Below the pieces are notes generated by a model. That model was not told the DNA's origin. It did no database searches and saw nothing but the letters and a program-made list of their open reading frames with translations. Shown here one piece after another: positions 15,692 through 24,517 of a stretch of DNA of 64,000 nucleotides (the stretch's first letter is position 1; the number at the start of each line of letters is the position of its first letter). The position numbers were made by a program, and so were the translations under genes. Source of the DNA: Streptomyces lateritius. GTDB lineage: Bacteria; Actinomycetota; Actinomycetes; Streptomycetales; Streptomycetaceae. The stretch covers positions 521,047 to 585,046 of the forward strand of contig NZ_BMTO01000001.1 of the NCBI RefSeq assembly GCF_014649715.1, given 5' to 3'.

Positions 15692-16600
15692 ATGCAGGGC
15701 ACGGTCGACGGATTCAGTTACGGCCTCGTCACCCCGGTCGCCGCCTACCTCATGGCCTGCCTCGGCGGCGCCCTGGGCCTGCGCTGCACGACCAGGTCGC
15801 TGCGCCACCGGGACACCTTCAAGGCCGGCTGGCTCGCCCTCGGCGCCACCTCCATCGGCACCGGCATCTGGACGATGCACTTCATCGCCATGATGGGCTT
15901 CTCCGTGCACCGGGCCCCCATCAGCTACGACCGGCCCCTCACCTTCGCCAGCCTGGGCGTCGCCGTCGTGATGGTCGGCATCGGGATCTTCATCGTCGGC
16001 TACCGCGGCGCCACCCCCCTCACCCTGGTCACCGGCGGCACCATCACCGGCCTCGGCATCGCCACCATGCACTACCTCGGGATGGCGGGCATGCGGTTCC
16101 AGGGACGCATCGACTACGACACCCTCACCGTCGCCCTCTCCGTCGTGATCGCTGTCGTCGCGGCCACCACCGCCCTCTGGGCGGCCGTGTCGGTACACGG
16201 ATTTCTGGCCAGCCTCGGAGCGAGCCTGGTGATGGGCCTCGCCGTCAGTGGTATGCACTACACCGCCATGGCGGCGGTCAACGTCCATCTCCACGGCACC
16301 CCCGCGCCCGGCCCCGGCGACACCGCCACCTCGCTCCTCCTGCCCATGCTGGTCGGCCCGGCCGTCTTCCTCCTCCTGGCCGCCGTCGTCGTCATGTTCG
16401 ACCCGCTGCTCGTGATGGGCGACCCCGACCCGCAGCGGCCCGCGTCGCCGGGCGCGCACCGGCCCGGGGTGCCCGGGGTGCCCGCGCCGCGCCGCGCCCC
16501 GGCCTACGGCGAGCCCGCGAACTGGTCCGCCCGGCCGGCCTCCGGGCGGAGGGCCCGCAAGGGGGACCACCGGGGCGGACACCGTTCCCAGGACTGGTGA
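15692..16600 (+). CDS. MHYT-domain integral membrane sensor
   Basis: This is a 302-residue membrane protein with seven predicted helices. Three MHYT-type motifs appear in the expected order: TMHFIAMMGF, TMHYLGMAGM and GMHYTAMAAV, each on the outer edge of a helix. These His/Met clusters are proposed to bind copper and sense O2, CO or NO. Most MHYT proteins carry GGDEF/EAL or other output domains; here the last helix is followed only by a Pro/Arg/Gly-rich cytoplasmic tail of about 55 residues. It could signal through a partner or have a copper-related job. ATG 15692 fits; the gene stands alone. Confidence 0.88.
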   Translation: MQGTVDGFSYGLVTPVAAYLMACLGGALGLRCTTRSLRHRDTFKAGWLALGATSIGTGIWTMHFIAMMGFSVHRAPISYDRPLTFASLGVAVVMVGIGIFIVGYRGATPLTLVTGGTITGLGIATMHYLGMAGMRFQGRIDYDTLTVALSVVIAVVAATTALWAAVSVHGFLASLGASLVMGLAVSGMHYTAMAAVNVHLHGTPAPGPGDTATSLLLPMLVGPAVFLLLAAVVVMFDPLLVMGDPDPQRPASPGAHRPGVPGVPAPRRAPAYGEPANWSARPASGRRARKGDHRGGHRSQDW

Positions 16601-16705
16601 CGGACGGCCCCGGAAGAGGCTCCGGAAGGCGTCCGGGAGGGCGCCCGGGCCGGCCGGTGGGCCGTTCGCCGCCCGACTGTCAGTGGCGGGTCGTACGGTG
16701 GTTGC

Positions 16706-18844
16706 ATGCGGCCCGTTTCCAAGATCGAACGTACGGTGGCGCCTTTCGAGGTCGTCAGCCCCTACCAGCCCAGCGGTGACCAGCCGACGGCCATCGCCGA
16801 CCTCGAGCGGCGCGTCCGCGCCGGCGAGAAGGACGTCGTCCTGCTCGGTGCCACCGGCACCGGCAAGTCGGCGACCACCGCGTGGATGATCGAGAAGCTG
16901 CAGCGCCCCACCCTGGTGATGGCGCCGAACAAGACGCTGGCGGCCCAGCTGGCGAACGAGTTCCGCGAGCTCCTGCCGAACAACGCCGTCGAGTACTTCG
17001 TCTCGTACTACGACTACTACCAGCCCGAGGCGTACGTCCCCCAGTCGGACACCTACATCGAGAAGGACTCCTCGATCAACGAGGAGGTCGAGCGGCTGCG
17101 CCACTCCGCGACGAACTCGCTGCTCACCCGCCGCGACGTGGTCGTGGTCGCCTCCGTCTCGTGCATCTACGGCCTCGGCACCCCGCAGGAGTACGTGGAC
17201 CGGATGGTCCCGCTCAAGGTCGGCGAGGAGATCGACCGCGACCAGCTGCTGCGCCGCTTCGTCGACATCCAGTACACCCGCAACGACCTGGCGTTCACCC
17301 GCGGGACCTTCCGGGTCCGCGGCGACACCATCGAGATCTTCCCGGTCTACGAGGAGCTCGCCGTCCGCATCGAGATGTTCGGCGACGAGATCGAGGCGCT
17401 CTCCACGCTCCACCCGCTCACCGGCGAGGTCATCAGCGAGGACCGCGAGCTGTACGTCTTCCCCGCCAGCCACTACGTGGCGGGCCCGGAGCGCATGGAG
17501 AAGGCGATCAACGGCATCGAGCGCGAGCTGGAGAGCCGCCTCGCCGAGCTCGACAAGCAGGGCAAGATGCTGGAGTCCCAGCGGCTGCGGATGCGCACCA
17601 CGTACGACATCGAGATGATGCGCCAGATCGGCTCCTGCTCCGGCATCGAGAACTACTCGATGCACTTCGACGACCGCGAGCCCGGCTCCGCGCCCAACAC
17701 GCTCCTCGACTACTTCCCCGAGGACTTCCTCCTCGTCATCGACGAGTCGCACGTCACCGTGCCGCAGATCGGCGCGATGTACGAGGGCGACGCCTCCCGC
17801 AAGCGGACCCTGGTCGACCACGGCTTCCGGCTGCCTTCCGCGCTCGACAACCGCCCGCTGAAGTGGGAGGAGTTCCAGGAGCGGATCGGCCAGACGGTCT
17901 ACCTCTCGGCCACCCCCGGCACCTACGAGCTGTCGCGCGGCGACGGCTTCGTGGAGCAGATCATCCGCCCCACCGGTCTGGTCGACCCCGAGGTCGTCGT
18001 CAAGCCCACCGAGGGACAGATCGACGACCTGGTCCACGAGATCCGGCTGCGCACCGAGAAGGACGAGCGGGTCCTCGTCACCACCCTCACCAAGAAGATG
18101 GCCGAGGACCTCACCGAGTACTTCCTGGAGCTCGGCATCCAGGTCCGCTACCTGCACAGCGACGTCGACACCCTGCGCCGTATCGAGCTGCTGAGGGAGC
18201 TGCGGGCGGGCGAGTACGACGTCCTGGTCGGCATCAACCTGCTCCGCGAGGGCCTCGACCTGCCCGAGGTCTCGCTCGTCGCCATCCTCGACGCCGACAA
18301 GCAGGGCTTCCTGCGCTCCGGCACCTCGCTGATCCAGACCATCGGCCGCGCGGCGCGCAACGTCTCCGGTCAGGTCCACATGTACGCCGACACGGTCACG
18401 CCGGCGATGGCGAAGGCCATCGACGAGACCAACCGGCGCCGTGAGAAGCAGATCGCGTACAACAAGGCCCACGGCATCGACCCGCAGCCGCTCCGCAAGA
18501 AGATCAACGACATCGTCGCCACCATCGCGCGCGAGGAGGTCGACACCGAGCAGCTGCTCGGCAGCGGTTACCGCCAGGCGAAGGACGGCAAGGGCGCCAA
18601 GACGCCCGTCCCCTCCCTCGCCGCCCACTCCACCACGGTCAAGGGCAAGGGCGGCAAGGCGGGCGGCACGGTCGAGCTCGGCGACCGCCCTGCCACCGAA
18701 CTGGCCGCGATCATCGAGGAGATGACCGACCGGATGCGCGCCGCGGCGGCGGAGCTGCAGTTCGAGGTCGCCGCCCGGCTCCGCGACGAAGTGGGAGAGC
18801 TGAAGAAGGAGTTGCGCCAGATGAAGGAGGGTGGACTCGCCTGA
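16706..18844 (+). CDS. uvrB: Excinuclease ABC subunit B
   Basis: This is a 712-residue DNA damage-verification helicase of nucleotide excision repair. Walker A GATGTGKS has K54, the beta-hairpin [12 protein letters not shown] follows at 101-112, and DESH lies in motif II. The C-terminal helicase half ends in QTIGRAARN. The last 40 residues are the UVR motif that binds UvrC ([20 protein letters not shown]). A Lys/Gly-rich linker of about 45 residues precedes the UVR motif, longer than in E. coli. A -10-like TACGGT (16694-16699) lies only seven bases before the ATG, so the mRNA may be leaderless or start very near. It works with UvrA and UvrC, both in this window but in separate units. Confidence 0.97.
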   Translation: MRPVSKIERTVAPFEVVSPYQPSGDQPTAIADLERRVRAGEKDVVLLGATGTGKSATTAWMIEKLQRPTLVMAPNKTLAAQLANEFRELLPNNAVEYFVSYYDYYQPEAYVPQSDTYIEKDSSINEEVERLRHSATNSLLTRRDVVVVASVSCIYGLGTPQEYVDRMVPLKVGEEIDRDQLLRRFVDIQYTRNDLAFTRGTFRVRGDTIEIFPVYEELAVRIEMFGDEIEALSTLHPLTGEVISEDRELYVFPASHYVAGPERMEKAINGIERELESRLAELDKQGKMLESQRLRMRTTYDIEMMRQIGSCSGIENYSMHFDDREPGSAPNTLLDYFPEDFLLVIDESHVTVPQIGAMYEGDASRKRTLVDHGFRLPSALDNRPLKWEEFQERIGQTVYLSATPGTYELSRGDGFVEQIIRPTGLVDPEVVVKPTEGQIDDLVHEIRLRTEKDERVLVTTLTKKMAEDLTEYFLELGIQVRYLHSDVDTLRRIELLRELRAGEYDVLVGINLLREGLDLPEVSLVAILDADKQGFLRSGTSLIQTIGRAARNVSGQVHMYADTVTPAMAKAIDETNRRREKQIAYNKAHGIDPQPLRKKINDIVATIAREEVDTEQLLGSGYRQAKDGKGAKTPVPSLAAHSTTVKGKGGKAGGTVELGDRPATELAAIIEEMTDRMRAAAAELQFEVAARLRDEVGELKKELRQMKEGGLA

Positions 18845-18895
18845 CCGCGCGGCTCCGCGGCTCCGCCGGGTGTGTTGCAAGACCGACACAAAACG

Positions 18896-18918
18896 CGACC
18901 GCGTCTGCTGCGCGGTCG
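18896..18918 (+). terminator. Hairpin after uvrB
   Basis: CGACCGCG (18896-18903) and CGCGGTCG (18911-18918) pair perfectly over 8 bp with a 7-nt loop. It lies 52 bases after the uvrB stop and ahead of the TerD promoter region. Confidence 0.55.
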
Positions 18919-18995
18919 ATGCCCCTGCGTAGGGTGCTGAACAACCGCACGCACAGCAGAGACGGCCGCGGGGAACGACGGAGAGGGGACAGCGC

Positions 18996-19574
18996 GTGAC
19001 GGTCAACATGACCAAGGGTCAGGCCATCAGCCTGGAGAAGCAGGGCGGGGGCACCCTTACCTCGGTACGGATGGGGCTCGGCTGGCAGGCGGCTCCGCGC
19101 CGTGGCCTGTTCGGTTCGCGCACCCGGGAGGTCGACCTGGACGCCTCCGCGGTGCTCTTCGCCGACAAGCAGCCGGTGGACGTGGTCTTCTTCCGCCACC
19201 TGGTCAGTGACGACGGCTCGGTCCGGCACACCGGTGACAACCTGGTGGGCGGCGCGGGTCAGGGCGGCGACGACGAGTCGATCCTGGTCGACCTCCAGCG
19301 GGTCCCCGTCCACATCGACCAGATCGTCTTCACGGTGAACTCCTTCACCGGACAGACGTTCCAGGAGGTGCAGAACGCCTTCTGCCGGATCGTCGACGAG
19401 ACCAACGGCCAGGAGCTCGCCCGCTACACCCTGGACGGCGGCGGCCAGTACACCGCGCAGATCATGGCGAAGGTGCACCGGGCCGGCACCGGCTGGCAGA
19501 TGACCGCCCTGGGCAACCCGGCCAACGGCCGGACGTTCCAGGACCTCATGCCGTCGATCCTGCCGCACCTGTAG
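18996..19574 (+). CDS. TerD-family protein
   Basis: This is a 192-residue single-domain TerD protein (tellurite-resistance/cAMP-binding fold). Marks are an N-terminal KGQAISLEK, the DLDASAVLF strand, DLVGG-like NLVGGAGQGGDDESILVDL with acidic Ca2+-binding residues, and IVFTVNSFTGQTFQEVQNAFCRIVD. TerD proteins bind calcium and act in stress and morphological responses in Streptomyces. The GTG start follows GGAGAGGGGAC. The TerD-like gene after it starts 153 bases downstream behind an array of 13-bp repeats. An active role in tellurite resistance is not implied by the family name. Confidence 0.93.
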   Translation: MTVNMTKGQAISLEKQGGGTLTSVRMGLGWQAAPRRGLFGSRTREVDLDASAVLFADKQPVDVVFFRHLVSDDGSVRHTGDNLVGGAGQGGDDESILVDLQRVPVHIDQIVFTVNSFTGQTFQEVQNAFCRIVDETNGQELARYTLDGGGQYTAQIMAKVHRAGTGWQMTALGNPANGRTFQDLMPSILPHL

Positions 19575-19649
19575 GCGGACCCGGCGGCGGCACCCACAGC
19601 TCCCGGAGGCAGCAGGCCGCCGGGAGCTGTCCCACATGGTCCGCAGCGA

Positions 19650-19714
19650 TCCACGCATCCGACGCACGCATCCGATCCACGCTTCCGATCTACGCACGCG
19701 ATCAACGCATCCGA
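19650..19714. repeat. Five 13-bp direct repeats in the leader of the TerD-like gene
   Basis: Units start at 19650, 19663, 19676, 19689 and 19702 with consensus TCCACGCATCCGA. The fourth is the most diverged (TCTACGCACGCGA). The array ends immediately before the ribosome site GGGGAC and 13 bases before ATG 19728. Confidence 0.9.
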
Positions 19715-19727
19715 GGGGACAGAGTCG

Positions 19728-21599
19728 ATGACGGCCGAGCTGGTCCGGGGGCAGAACCACCCCTTGCCCGACACCCGACTGGAGATCCGGGTGTCGGCCG
19801 GCCATCCGGTCGTCGCCGGCGCCACCCTCTGCGACGAGCAGGGCAGGATGGGCGGGGCCGAGTGGATCGCCCACCCGGGTTCGCCCTCGCTGCCGGGCGT
19901 GGAGGTCTCGCAGCAGGCCGCCGCCGATCACCGCCTCGCCGTCGACCTCGGAGCGCTCCCGCCCGCCGTGCACCGCGTCTCGGTCCTCCTCGCGCTGCCC
20001 GCCGGCGTGGGCGGCCCGGCCCGCTTCGGCGCCGTCGCGGCCCCCTTCGTCGCGGTCACCGGCCTCGACGGCACCGAGATCGCCAGCTACACGATCACCG
20101 GCCTCGACCGCGAGTCCGCAGTCGTCGCCCTGGAGCTGTACCGCCGCCAGGGCGCCTGGAAGGTCCGCGCCATGGGCCAGGGGTACGAAGGCGGTCTCGC
20201 GGCCATGCTCGGCGACCAGGGCGTGGAGCGCCCCGCCGAACTCGCCGCGTCGATCCTGGACGCCGTCGCCCGGGGCCTGGCCCGTTCGGTTTCCGCCCCG
20301 CCCCCGCGCGTCCCCGACGCGGAGCGCGTCCGGCACACGGCCCCCGTCGCCGCCGACCACCAGGACGCGCCGGCGGTCCCCGCCGCCGACGGGCCCATCG
20401 ACTACGCGCACCCGCGCCGCCAGCCCCCTCCGGAGCCCGGCCCCGCGCTCCCTCCCACCGGGTACCCCACTCCCGTGGCCGGGGACGCCGGCGGCTGGTC
20501 CATGGACGAGCGGCTCTACAACCAGGTGTGGGGCATGTTCGAGGACCTGGCGCGCACCACCGCCGCGTACCGCAGCGCCTGCGACTTCGCCGAGTCCCGC
20601 CTCGACCAGGAGCTCGACCGCGCGCTCTCCGACCCGCGCAGCCGCATAGGCGGCGCCGGGGACGCCGCCCGTGAGGCGGCCCGCGCCAAGCACGACGAGC
20701 TCGTCGCCCGCGCGCAGGAGGCCCTGGACCGGGACCTCGCCCAGCTGGCCGCCGAGTCCGAGGTCGTCGAACCGGCGCTGCCCGCCGCCTTCGCCCGCTG
20801 GGACAACCCGGTCTGGCAGGCCTACCGCGTCCCCATGGAGGTCCCGATGGCCGTGCGCCTGGGCGACCTCCACCTCCCCGAGCGCACCGATCTGCGCATC
20901 CCCATGCTGGTCCGCCTCCCCCTGGAGCGCGGGCTGTGGGTGGACAGCGGACGAGGGCGCTCCGAGGCGGCCGGACTCCTCGACCAGGCCGAGCTGCGGC
21001 GTCTCGCCATGGACACCGCGGTCGCGCACGCGGCCAGGCTGCTCGCCGTCCACCCGCCCGGCGAGTTCGCCGTCCATGTCGTCGACCCGGCGGGCTCCGG
21101 CGCCGGCTCGCTGGCGCCGCTGGTCGAGGCGGGCGGGCTGGCCGGACCGCCGGCAGCCGGCGCGGCCGGGGTGTCCGCCGTCCTCGCCCAGCTCACCGAG
21201 CGCGTCGACCTGATCCAGATGGCGATGCGGGCCGGCGCTCCCGACGCGCTGCCGCCCGGCATGGACACCGCGGAGCAGCTGCTGATCGTCCACGACTTCC
21301 CGCACGGCTTCGACGACCGGGCGGTCACCCAGCTCCGCTACCTCGCGGACGAGGGCCCGGCCGTCGGCGTCCACCTGCTGATGGTCGCGGACCGGGAGGA
21401 CGCCTCCGCGTATGGGCCGGTCCTGGACCCGCTGTGGCGTTCCCTGCTGCGTCTCACCCCGGTCGCCGACGATCACCTCGCCGATCCGTGGGTCGGCCAT
21501 GCCTGGACGTACGAGCCGCCGATGTTCCCGCCCGGCAGCGGGGTGCTCCGCCAGGTTCTCTCCCAGGTGGCCGAGGCGCGACGCCAATGGGACCGTTGA
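19728..21599 (+). CDS. TerD-like N-terminal domain fused to a large C-terminal domain
   Basis: This is a 623-residue cytoplasmic protein. Residues about 1-185 are TerD-like, with RLEIRVSAG, GRMGGAEWIAHPG, a SASY-type IASYTITGLDRESAVVALELYR and WKVRAMGQGYEGG. A Pro-rich linker spans about 186-260. A helical part (about 262-350) rich in AREAARAKHDELVARAQEAL could be a coiled coil. The last 270 residues resemble the beta-strand and helix order of FtsK/SpoIIIE-type NTPases, but the P-loop position reads WVDSGRGRSEAAG without Lys, so ATP hydrolysis is unlikely. It follows the simple TerD gene on the same strand, and the two probably act together. Confidence 0.8.
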   Translation: MTAELVRGQNHPLPDTRLEIRVSAGHPVVAGATLCDEQGRMGGAEWIAHPGSPSLPGVEVSQQAAADHRLAVDLGALPPAVHRVSVLLALPAGVGGPARFGAVAAPFVAVTGLDGTEIASYTITGLDRESAVVALELYRRQGAWKVRAMGQGYEGGLAAMLGDQGVERPAELAASILDAVARGLARSVSAPPPRVPDAERVRHTAPVAADHQDAPAVPAADGPIDYAHPRRQPPPEPGPALPPTGYPTPVAGDAGGWSMDERLYNQVWGMFEDLARTTAAYRSACDFAESRLDQELDRALSDPRSRIGGAGDAAREAARAKHDELVARAQEALDRDLAQLAAESEVVEPALPAAFARWDNPVWQAYRVPMEVPMAVRLGDLHLPERTDLRIPMLVRLPLERGLWVDSGRGRSEAAGLLDQAELRRLAMDTAVAHAARLLAVHPPGEFAVHVVDPAGSGAGSLAPLVEAGGLAGPPAAGAAGVSAVLAQLTERVDLIQMAMRAGAPDALPPGMDTAEQLLIVHDFPHGFDDRAVTQLRYLADEGPAVGVHLLMVADREDASAYGPVLDPLWRSLLRLTPVADDHLADPWVGHAWTYEPPMFPPGSGVLRQVLSQVAEARRQWDR

Positions 21600-21631
21600 C
21601 CTGGTCACTTGGGCTTTCTTTACCCTGGCCT

Positions 21632-21660
21632 TTACCTTTTCTTGGCTCTTCGGGTAGTCT
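21632..21660 (+). promoter_or_regulatory. Promoter of the terC riboswitch transcript
   Basis: TTACCT (21632-21637) and TAGTCT (21655-21660), 17 bases apart, put the start near 21667, just before the aptamer. The surrounding pyrimidine-rich stretch (21614-21646, with CTTT and TTTACC repeats) is unusually AT-rich for this genome. Confidence 0.55.
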
Positions 21661-21668
21661 TCTCGGTG

Positions 21669-21830
21669 CGGAGGGGAGTACTCCCCATGTGCGACGTTCC
21701 CGTCAATACGGACGGACCCTGAGCGGTTCGATCCCGGGGCGTCGGCCCGGCTCGCCCTAGGGCGTGCCCGGGTGGAAGAGACCTCCGGCAGCGACGACGC
21801 TGATCAGTAGCCGTACGACGCCGGAGGCGC
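21669..21830 (+). promoter_or_regulatory. yybP-ykoY (Mn2+) riboswitch with translation switch
   Basis: The conserved parts of the yybP-ykoY class are present: GGAGGGGAGTA at the 5' side (21671-21680), CGTCAATACG in the middle arm, and GGAAGAGACCTCC at the 3' side. P1 is CGGAGG (21669-21674) with CCTCCG (21782-21787). The P1 3' strand, extended as CCTCCGGC (21782-21789), is also perfectly complementary to GCCGGAGG (21820-21827), which is the ribosome site for GTG 21832. With ligand, P1 forms and the site is free; without ligand, the site is masked. This class senses Mn2+ and often sits before TerC-family genes. Confidence 0.85.
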
Positions 21831-21831
21831 A

Positions 21832-22851
21832 GTGGACGTTTCAATGACCCTGTGGGTGCTGACCATTCTCGGTCTGTCCGCCCTGATCGCTATCGACTTC
21901 TTCATCGGGCGCAAGCCCCATGACGTGTCGATCAAGGAAGCCGGGACCTGGTCGGTCGTCTGGATCGTCCTCGCCGCGCTCTTCGGCCTGGGACTGCTGT
22001 TCTTCGGCAACAGCCAGGCGTCCGGCGAGTTCTTCGCCGGCTTCATCACCGAGAAGTCGCTCAGTGTCGACAATCTCTTCGTCTTCGTCCTGATCATGGC
22101 GAAGTTCTCGGTTCCCTCCCACCTCCAGCAGCGTGTGCTGCTGATCGGTGTGCTGATCGCCCTCGTCCTGCGCGCGATCTTCATCGCCGCCGGCGCCGCG
22201 ATCATCGCCAGCTTCTCGTGGGTCTTCTACATCTTCGGTGCGTTCCTGATCTACACGGCCTGGAAGCTCATCCAGGAGGCGCGCTCCGACGACGAGGAGG
22301 ACGAGTTCGAGGAGAACCGCCTCCTCAAGTCCGTCGAGAAGAAGTTCGGCGTCGCCGACAAGTACCACGGCACGAAGCTCTTCCTGAAGGTGAACGGCAA
22401 GCGGGTGATGACCCCGCTGATGGTCGTGATGCTCGCCATCGGCACCACCGACGTGCTCTTCGCCCTCGACTCGATCCCGGCGATCTTCGGCCTGACCCAG
22501 GACCCGTACATCGTCTTCACCGCCAACGCCTTCGCCCTGATGGGTCTGCGGCAGCTGTACTTCCTGATCGGCGGCCTGCTCAAGAAGCTGGTCCACCTCA
22601 GCTACGGCCTGTCGGTGATCCTCGGATTCATCGGTGTGAAGCTGGTGCTGCACGCCCTGCACGAGTCCGGGGTGCACGTCCCGGAGATCTCGATCCCGTT
22701 CTCGCTGGCGGTCATCTGCGGCGTCCTGGTCATCACCACGATCACCAGCCTGATCGCCTCCAAGAAGCAGGCGGAGCGCGAGGCGGCCGAGAGCGGCGAC
22801 GGCAAGCCGGCGGCGTCCGGCAAGTCCGAGAAGGACAGCGTCGAGGTCTGA
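21832..22851 (+). CDS. TerC-family integral membrane protein
   Basis: This is a 339-residue membrane protein with about nine helices. TerC marks are IAIDFFIGR, EKSLSVDNLFVFVLIMAKFSVP with the DN pair, and the second-half TTDVLFALDSIPAIFGLTQDP with the paired Asp residues. These acidic sites are thought to move or bind divalent metal. A charged cytoplasmic loop (RSDDEEDEFEEN) separates the halves, and a Lys/Ala/Ser tail closes the protein. The GTG start with GGAGG is chosen over ATG 21844. Mn2+ export or loading of exoenzymes with metal is the likely job, given the leader riboswitch. Confidence 0.92.
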   Translation: MDVSMTLWVLTILGLSALIAIDFFIGRKPHDVSIKEAGTWSVVWIVLAALFGLGLLFFGNSQASGEFFAGFITEKSLSVDNLFVFVLIMAKFSVPSHLQQRVLLIGVLIALVLRAIFIAAGAAIIASFSWVFYIFGAFLIYTAWKLIQEARSDDEEDEFEENRLLKSVEKKFGVADKYHGTKLFLKVNGKRVMTPLMVVMLAIGTTDVLFALDSIPAIFGLTQDPYIVFTANAFALMGLRQLYFLIGGLLKKLVHLSYGLSVILGFIGVKLVLHALHESGVHVPEISIPFSLAVICGVLVITTITSLIASKKQAEREAAESGDGKPAASGKSEKDSVEV

Positions 22852-22872
22852 TCCCCGCCCGATCCACGCACC

Positions 22873-22913
22873 GTGGCCGGTGCGGACGGCACACAGCCGT
22901 CCGCACCGGCCAC
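22873..22913. terminator. Perfect 18-bp inverted repeat between terC and the MFS gene
   Basis: Arms 22873-22890 and 22896-22913 pair without mismatch around a 5-nt loop (ACACA). It lies between convergent genes and can end transcription from both sides. Confidence 0.85.
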
Positions 22914-22967
22914 CGGCGTCTTCCGGGACTCCCGGCCTGCTCCGGCCCCTTCCGGCGCGCTCCGCGG

Positions 22968-24329
22968 CTACGCGGGCACGCCCTCCGGTGACTCGGTCCG
23001 CGCGGCCGGCTTGGTCTCCGGCAGCAGTGCGAAGCAGCCCAGGCTCACCAGCGCCACCACGGTCAGATACGCCGCGACACCCCAGGGCGCACCCGTGCCG
23101 CCACTGGAGACCGCCGTCGCGACGATGGGCGTCAGGGCCCCGCCCAGGACCCCCGCGAGGTTGTAGCCGACCGCCGCGCCCGTGCAGCGCACCCTCGGTT
23201 CGTACAGCTCGGGCAGATACGCGGCGACCACCGCGAACATCGTGATGAACGCCAGCAGCGCGCCCGTGAAGCCGAGGAACATCAGCACCGGCCGTCCCGT
23301 GTGCAACAGCCCCACCATCGGGAACATCCAGAGCGCGGAGGCGGCGCAGCCCGCGAGGCAGAGGGGCCGCCGGCCGTGGCGGTCGCCGAGGATCGCGACG
23401 AACGGGGTCACTACCCCGCTGATCGCCACCGCGCCCATGACGCAGACCAGCATCACCGTCCGGTCGATGCCGAGCTGTTCGGTGCCGTACGCCAGGGCCC
23501 AGGTGGAGACCGTGTAGAAGACGGCGTAGCCGACCGCCAGGGCGCCCGCCGTCAGCAGCACGAGACGCCAGTGGTCGCGCGCCACCTCCGCCAGCGGGGC
23601 GCCGGCCCGACGCCCCTCCGCGGCCAGGCGCTCGAACTGCGGGGTCTCCGCCAGTGAGGAGCGCAGCAGCAGACCGCCCGCCGCGAGCAGCCCGGCGGCC
23701 CAGAACGGCACACGCCAGCCCCACTCGCGGAACTGTGCGTCGGTCAGCCCGGCGGAGAGCGCCAGCATCACACCGTTCGCCAGGAGAAAGCCGACCGGCG
23801 GGCCGATCTGCGGAAAGCTCGCCCACAGGGCGCGCCGCCCCTCCGGCGCGTGCTCGGCCGTCAGGAGCACGGCGCCGCCCCACTCGCCGCCCAGACCGAG
23901 CCCCTGGAGGAAGCGCAGGACGAGCAGGAGCAGGGGAGCGGTGATGCCCAGGGTCGCGTACGAGGGGACACAGCCGACCGCGACCGTGGCGCAGCCGGTC
24001 AGCACCAGCGAGGCGAACATGACCGGTCGCCGCCCGTAGCGGTCGCCGATGTGTCCGAAGAGGGCGGATCCGAGCGGGCGGGCGACGAAGCCCACGGCGA
24101 ACGTGCCGAAGGCGGCCAGGGTCCCGGCGAGGGGCGAGAAGGTCGGGAAGAAGAGCGGGCCGAGGACGAGCGCGGCGGCCGTTCCGTAGACGAAGAAGTC
24201 GAAGAACTCGATCGCGGTGCCGACGAGGGAGGCGGCGGCGAGCCGCCCCATGGAGGGAGCGGACGGAGTCGTCGGGACGGAGGGGGTGGACGGGGTGTCC
24301 GGGAGCTGCGGGGGGTGACTGTGGCGCAT
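22968..24329 (-). CDS. MHS-type MFS transporter
   Basis: This is a 453-residue permease with 12 predicted helices. The metabolite:H+ symporter marks are clear: ASLVGTAIEFFDFFVYGTAAALV in helix 1, GHIGDRYGRRPVM between helices 2 and 3, RFLQGLGLGGEWGGA in helix 4 and ILGDRHGRRPL in the second half. These match the ProP/ShiA/KgtP branch, which imports organic acids, betaines or shikimate. The true substrate is not visible. The N-terminal 30 residues are Pro/Ser/Thr-rich. It converges on terC. Nothing nearby points to a catabolic route. Confidence 0.88.
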   Translation of the reverse strand: MRHSHPPQLPDTPSTPSVPTTPSAPSMGRLAAASLVGTAIEFFDFFVYGTAAALVLGPLFFPTFSPLAGTLAAFGTFAVGFVARPLGSALFGHIGDRYGRRPVMFASLVLTGCATVAVGCVPSYATLGITAPLLLLVLRFLQGLGLGGEWGGAVLLTAEHAPEGRRALWASFPQIGPPVGFLLANGVMLALSAGLTDAQFREWGWRVPFWAAGLLAAGGLLLRSSLAETPQFERLAAEGRRAGAPLAEVARDHWRLVLLTAGALAVGYAVFYTVSTWALAYGTEQLGIDRTVMLVCVMGAVAISGVVTPFVAILGDRHGRRPLCLAGCAASALWMFPMVGLLHTGRPVLMFLGFTGALLAFITMFAVVAAYLPELYEPRVRCTGAAVGYNLAGVLGGALTPIVATAVSSGGTGAPWGVAAYLTVVALVSLGCFALLPETKPAARTESPEGVPA

Positions 24330-24517
24330 GCCGCGCCAACTTCCCGGCGTCCGCGCGGGTTACGGGGACGTGCGGAAGCGCAGACCGCGGAGCCGTGCGC
24401 CTCGGCCCCCGTCGGCGGTTCCCCGGCCACGGGCCTCGGCCTCACCGGCGCCGCACCTGTCGCGGATCTTCGTCCCGGCCCCGGTTCACCCGCCGCGGGC
24501 CTGGCCCCGGCCCGCGT

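Noticed and set aside
16725..16740. SOS box at the start of uvrB (TCGAAC-GTAC-GGTGGC)
   Set aside because: Only the left half fits and the site lies inside codons 7-12, so chance is more likely.
15635..19015. 1126-codon minus-strand frame over uvrB
   Set aside because: It is a mirror frame of uvrB with extreme Val/Asp/Leu bias; uvrB itself is certain.
19650..19714. CRISPR-like array
   Set aside because: The units are 13 bp with no spacers and no cas genes nearby.
20900..21599. Active FtsK-type ATPase domain in the TerD fusion
   Set aside because: The P-loop position lacks GK(T/S), and no Walker B follows at the expected place.
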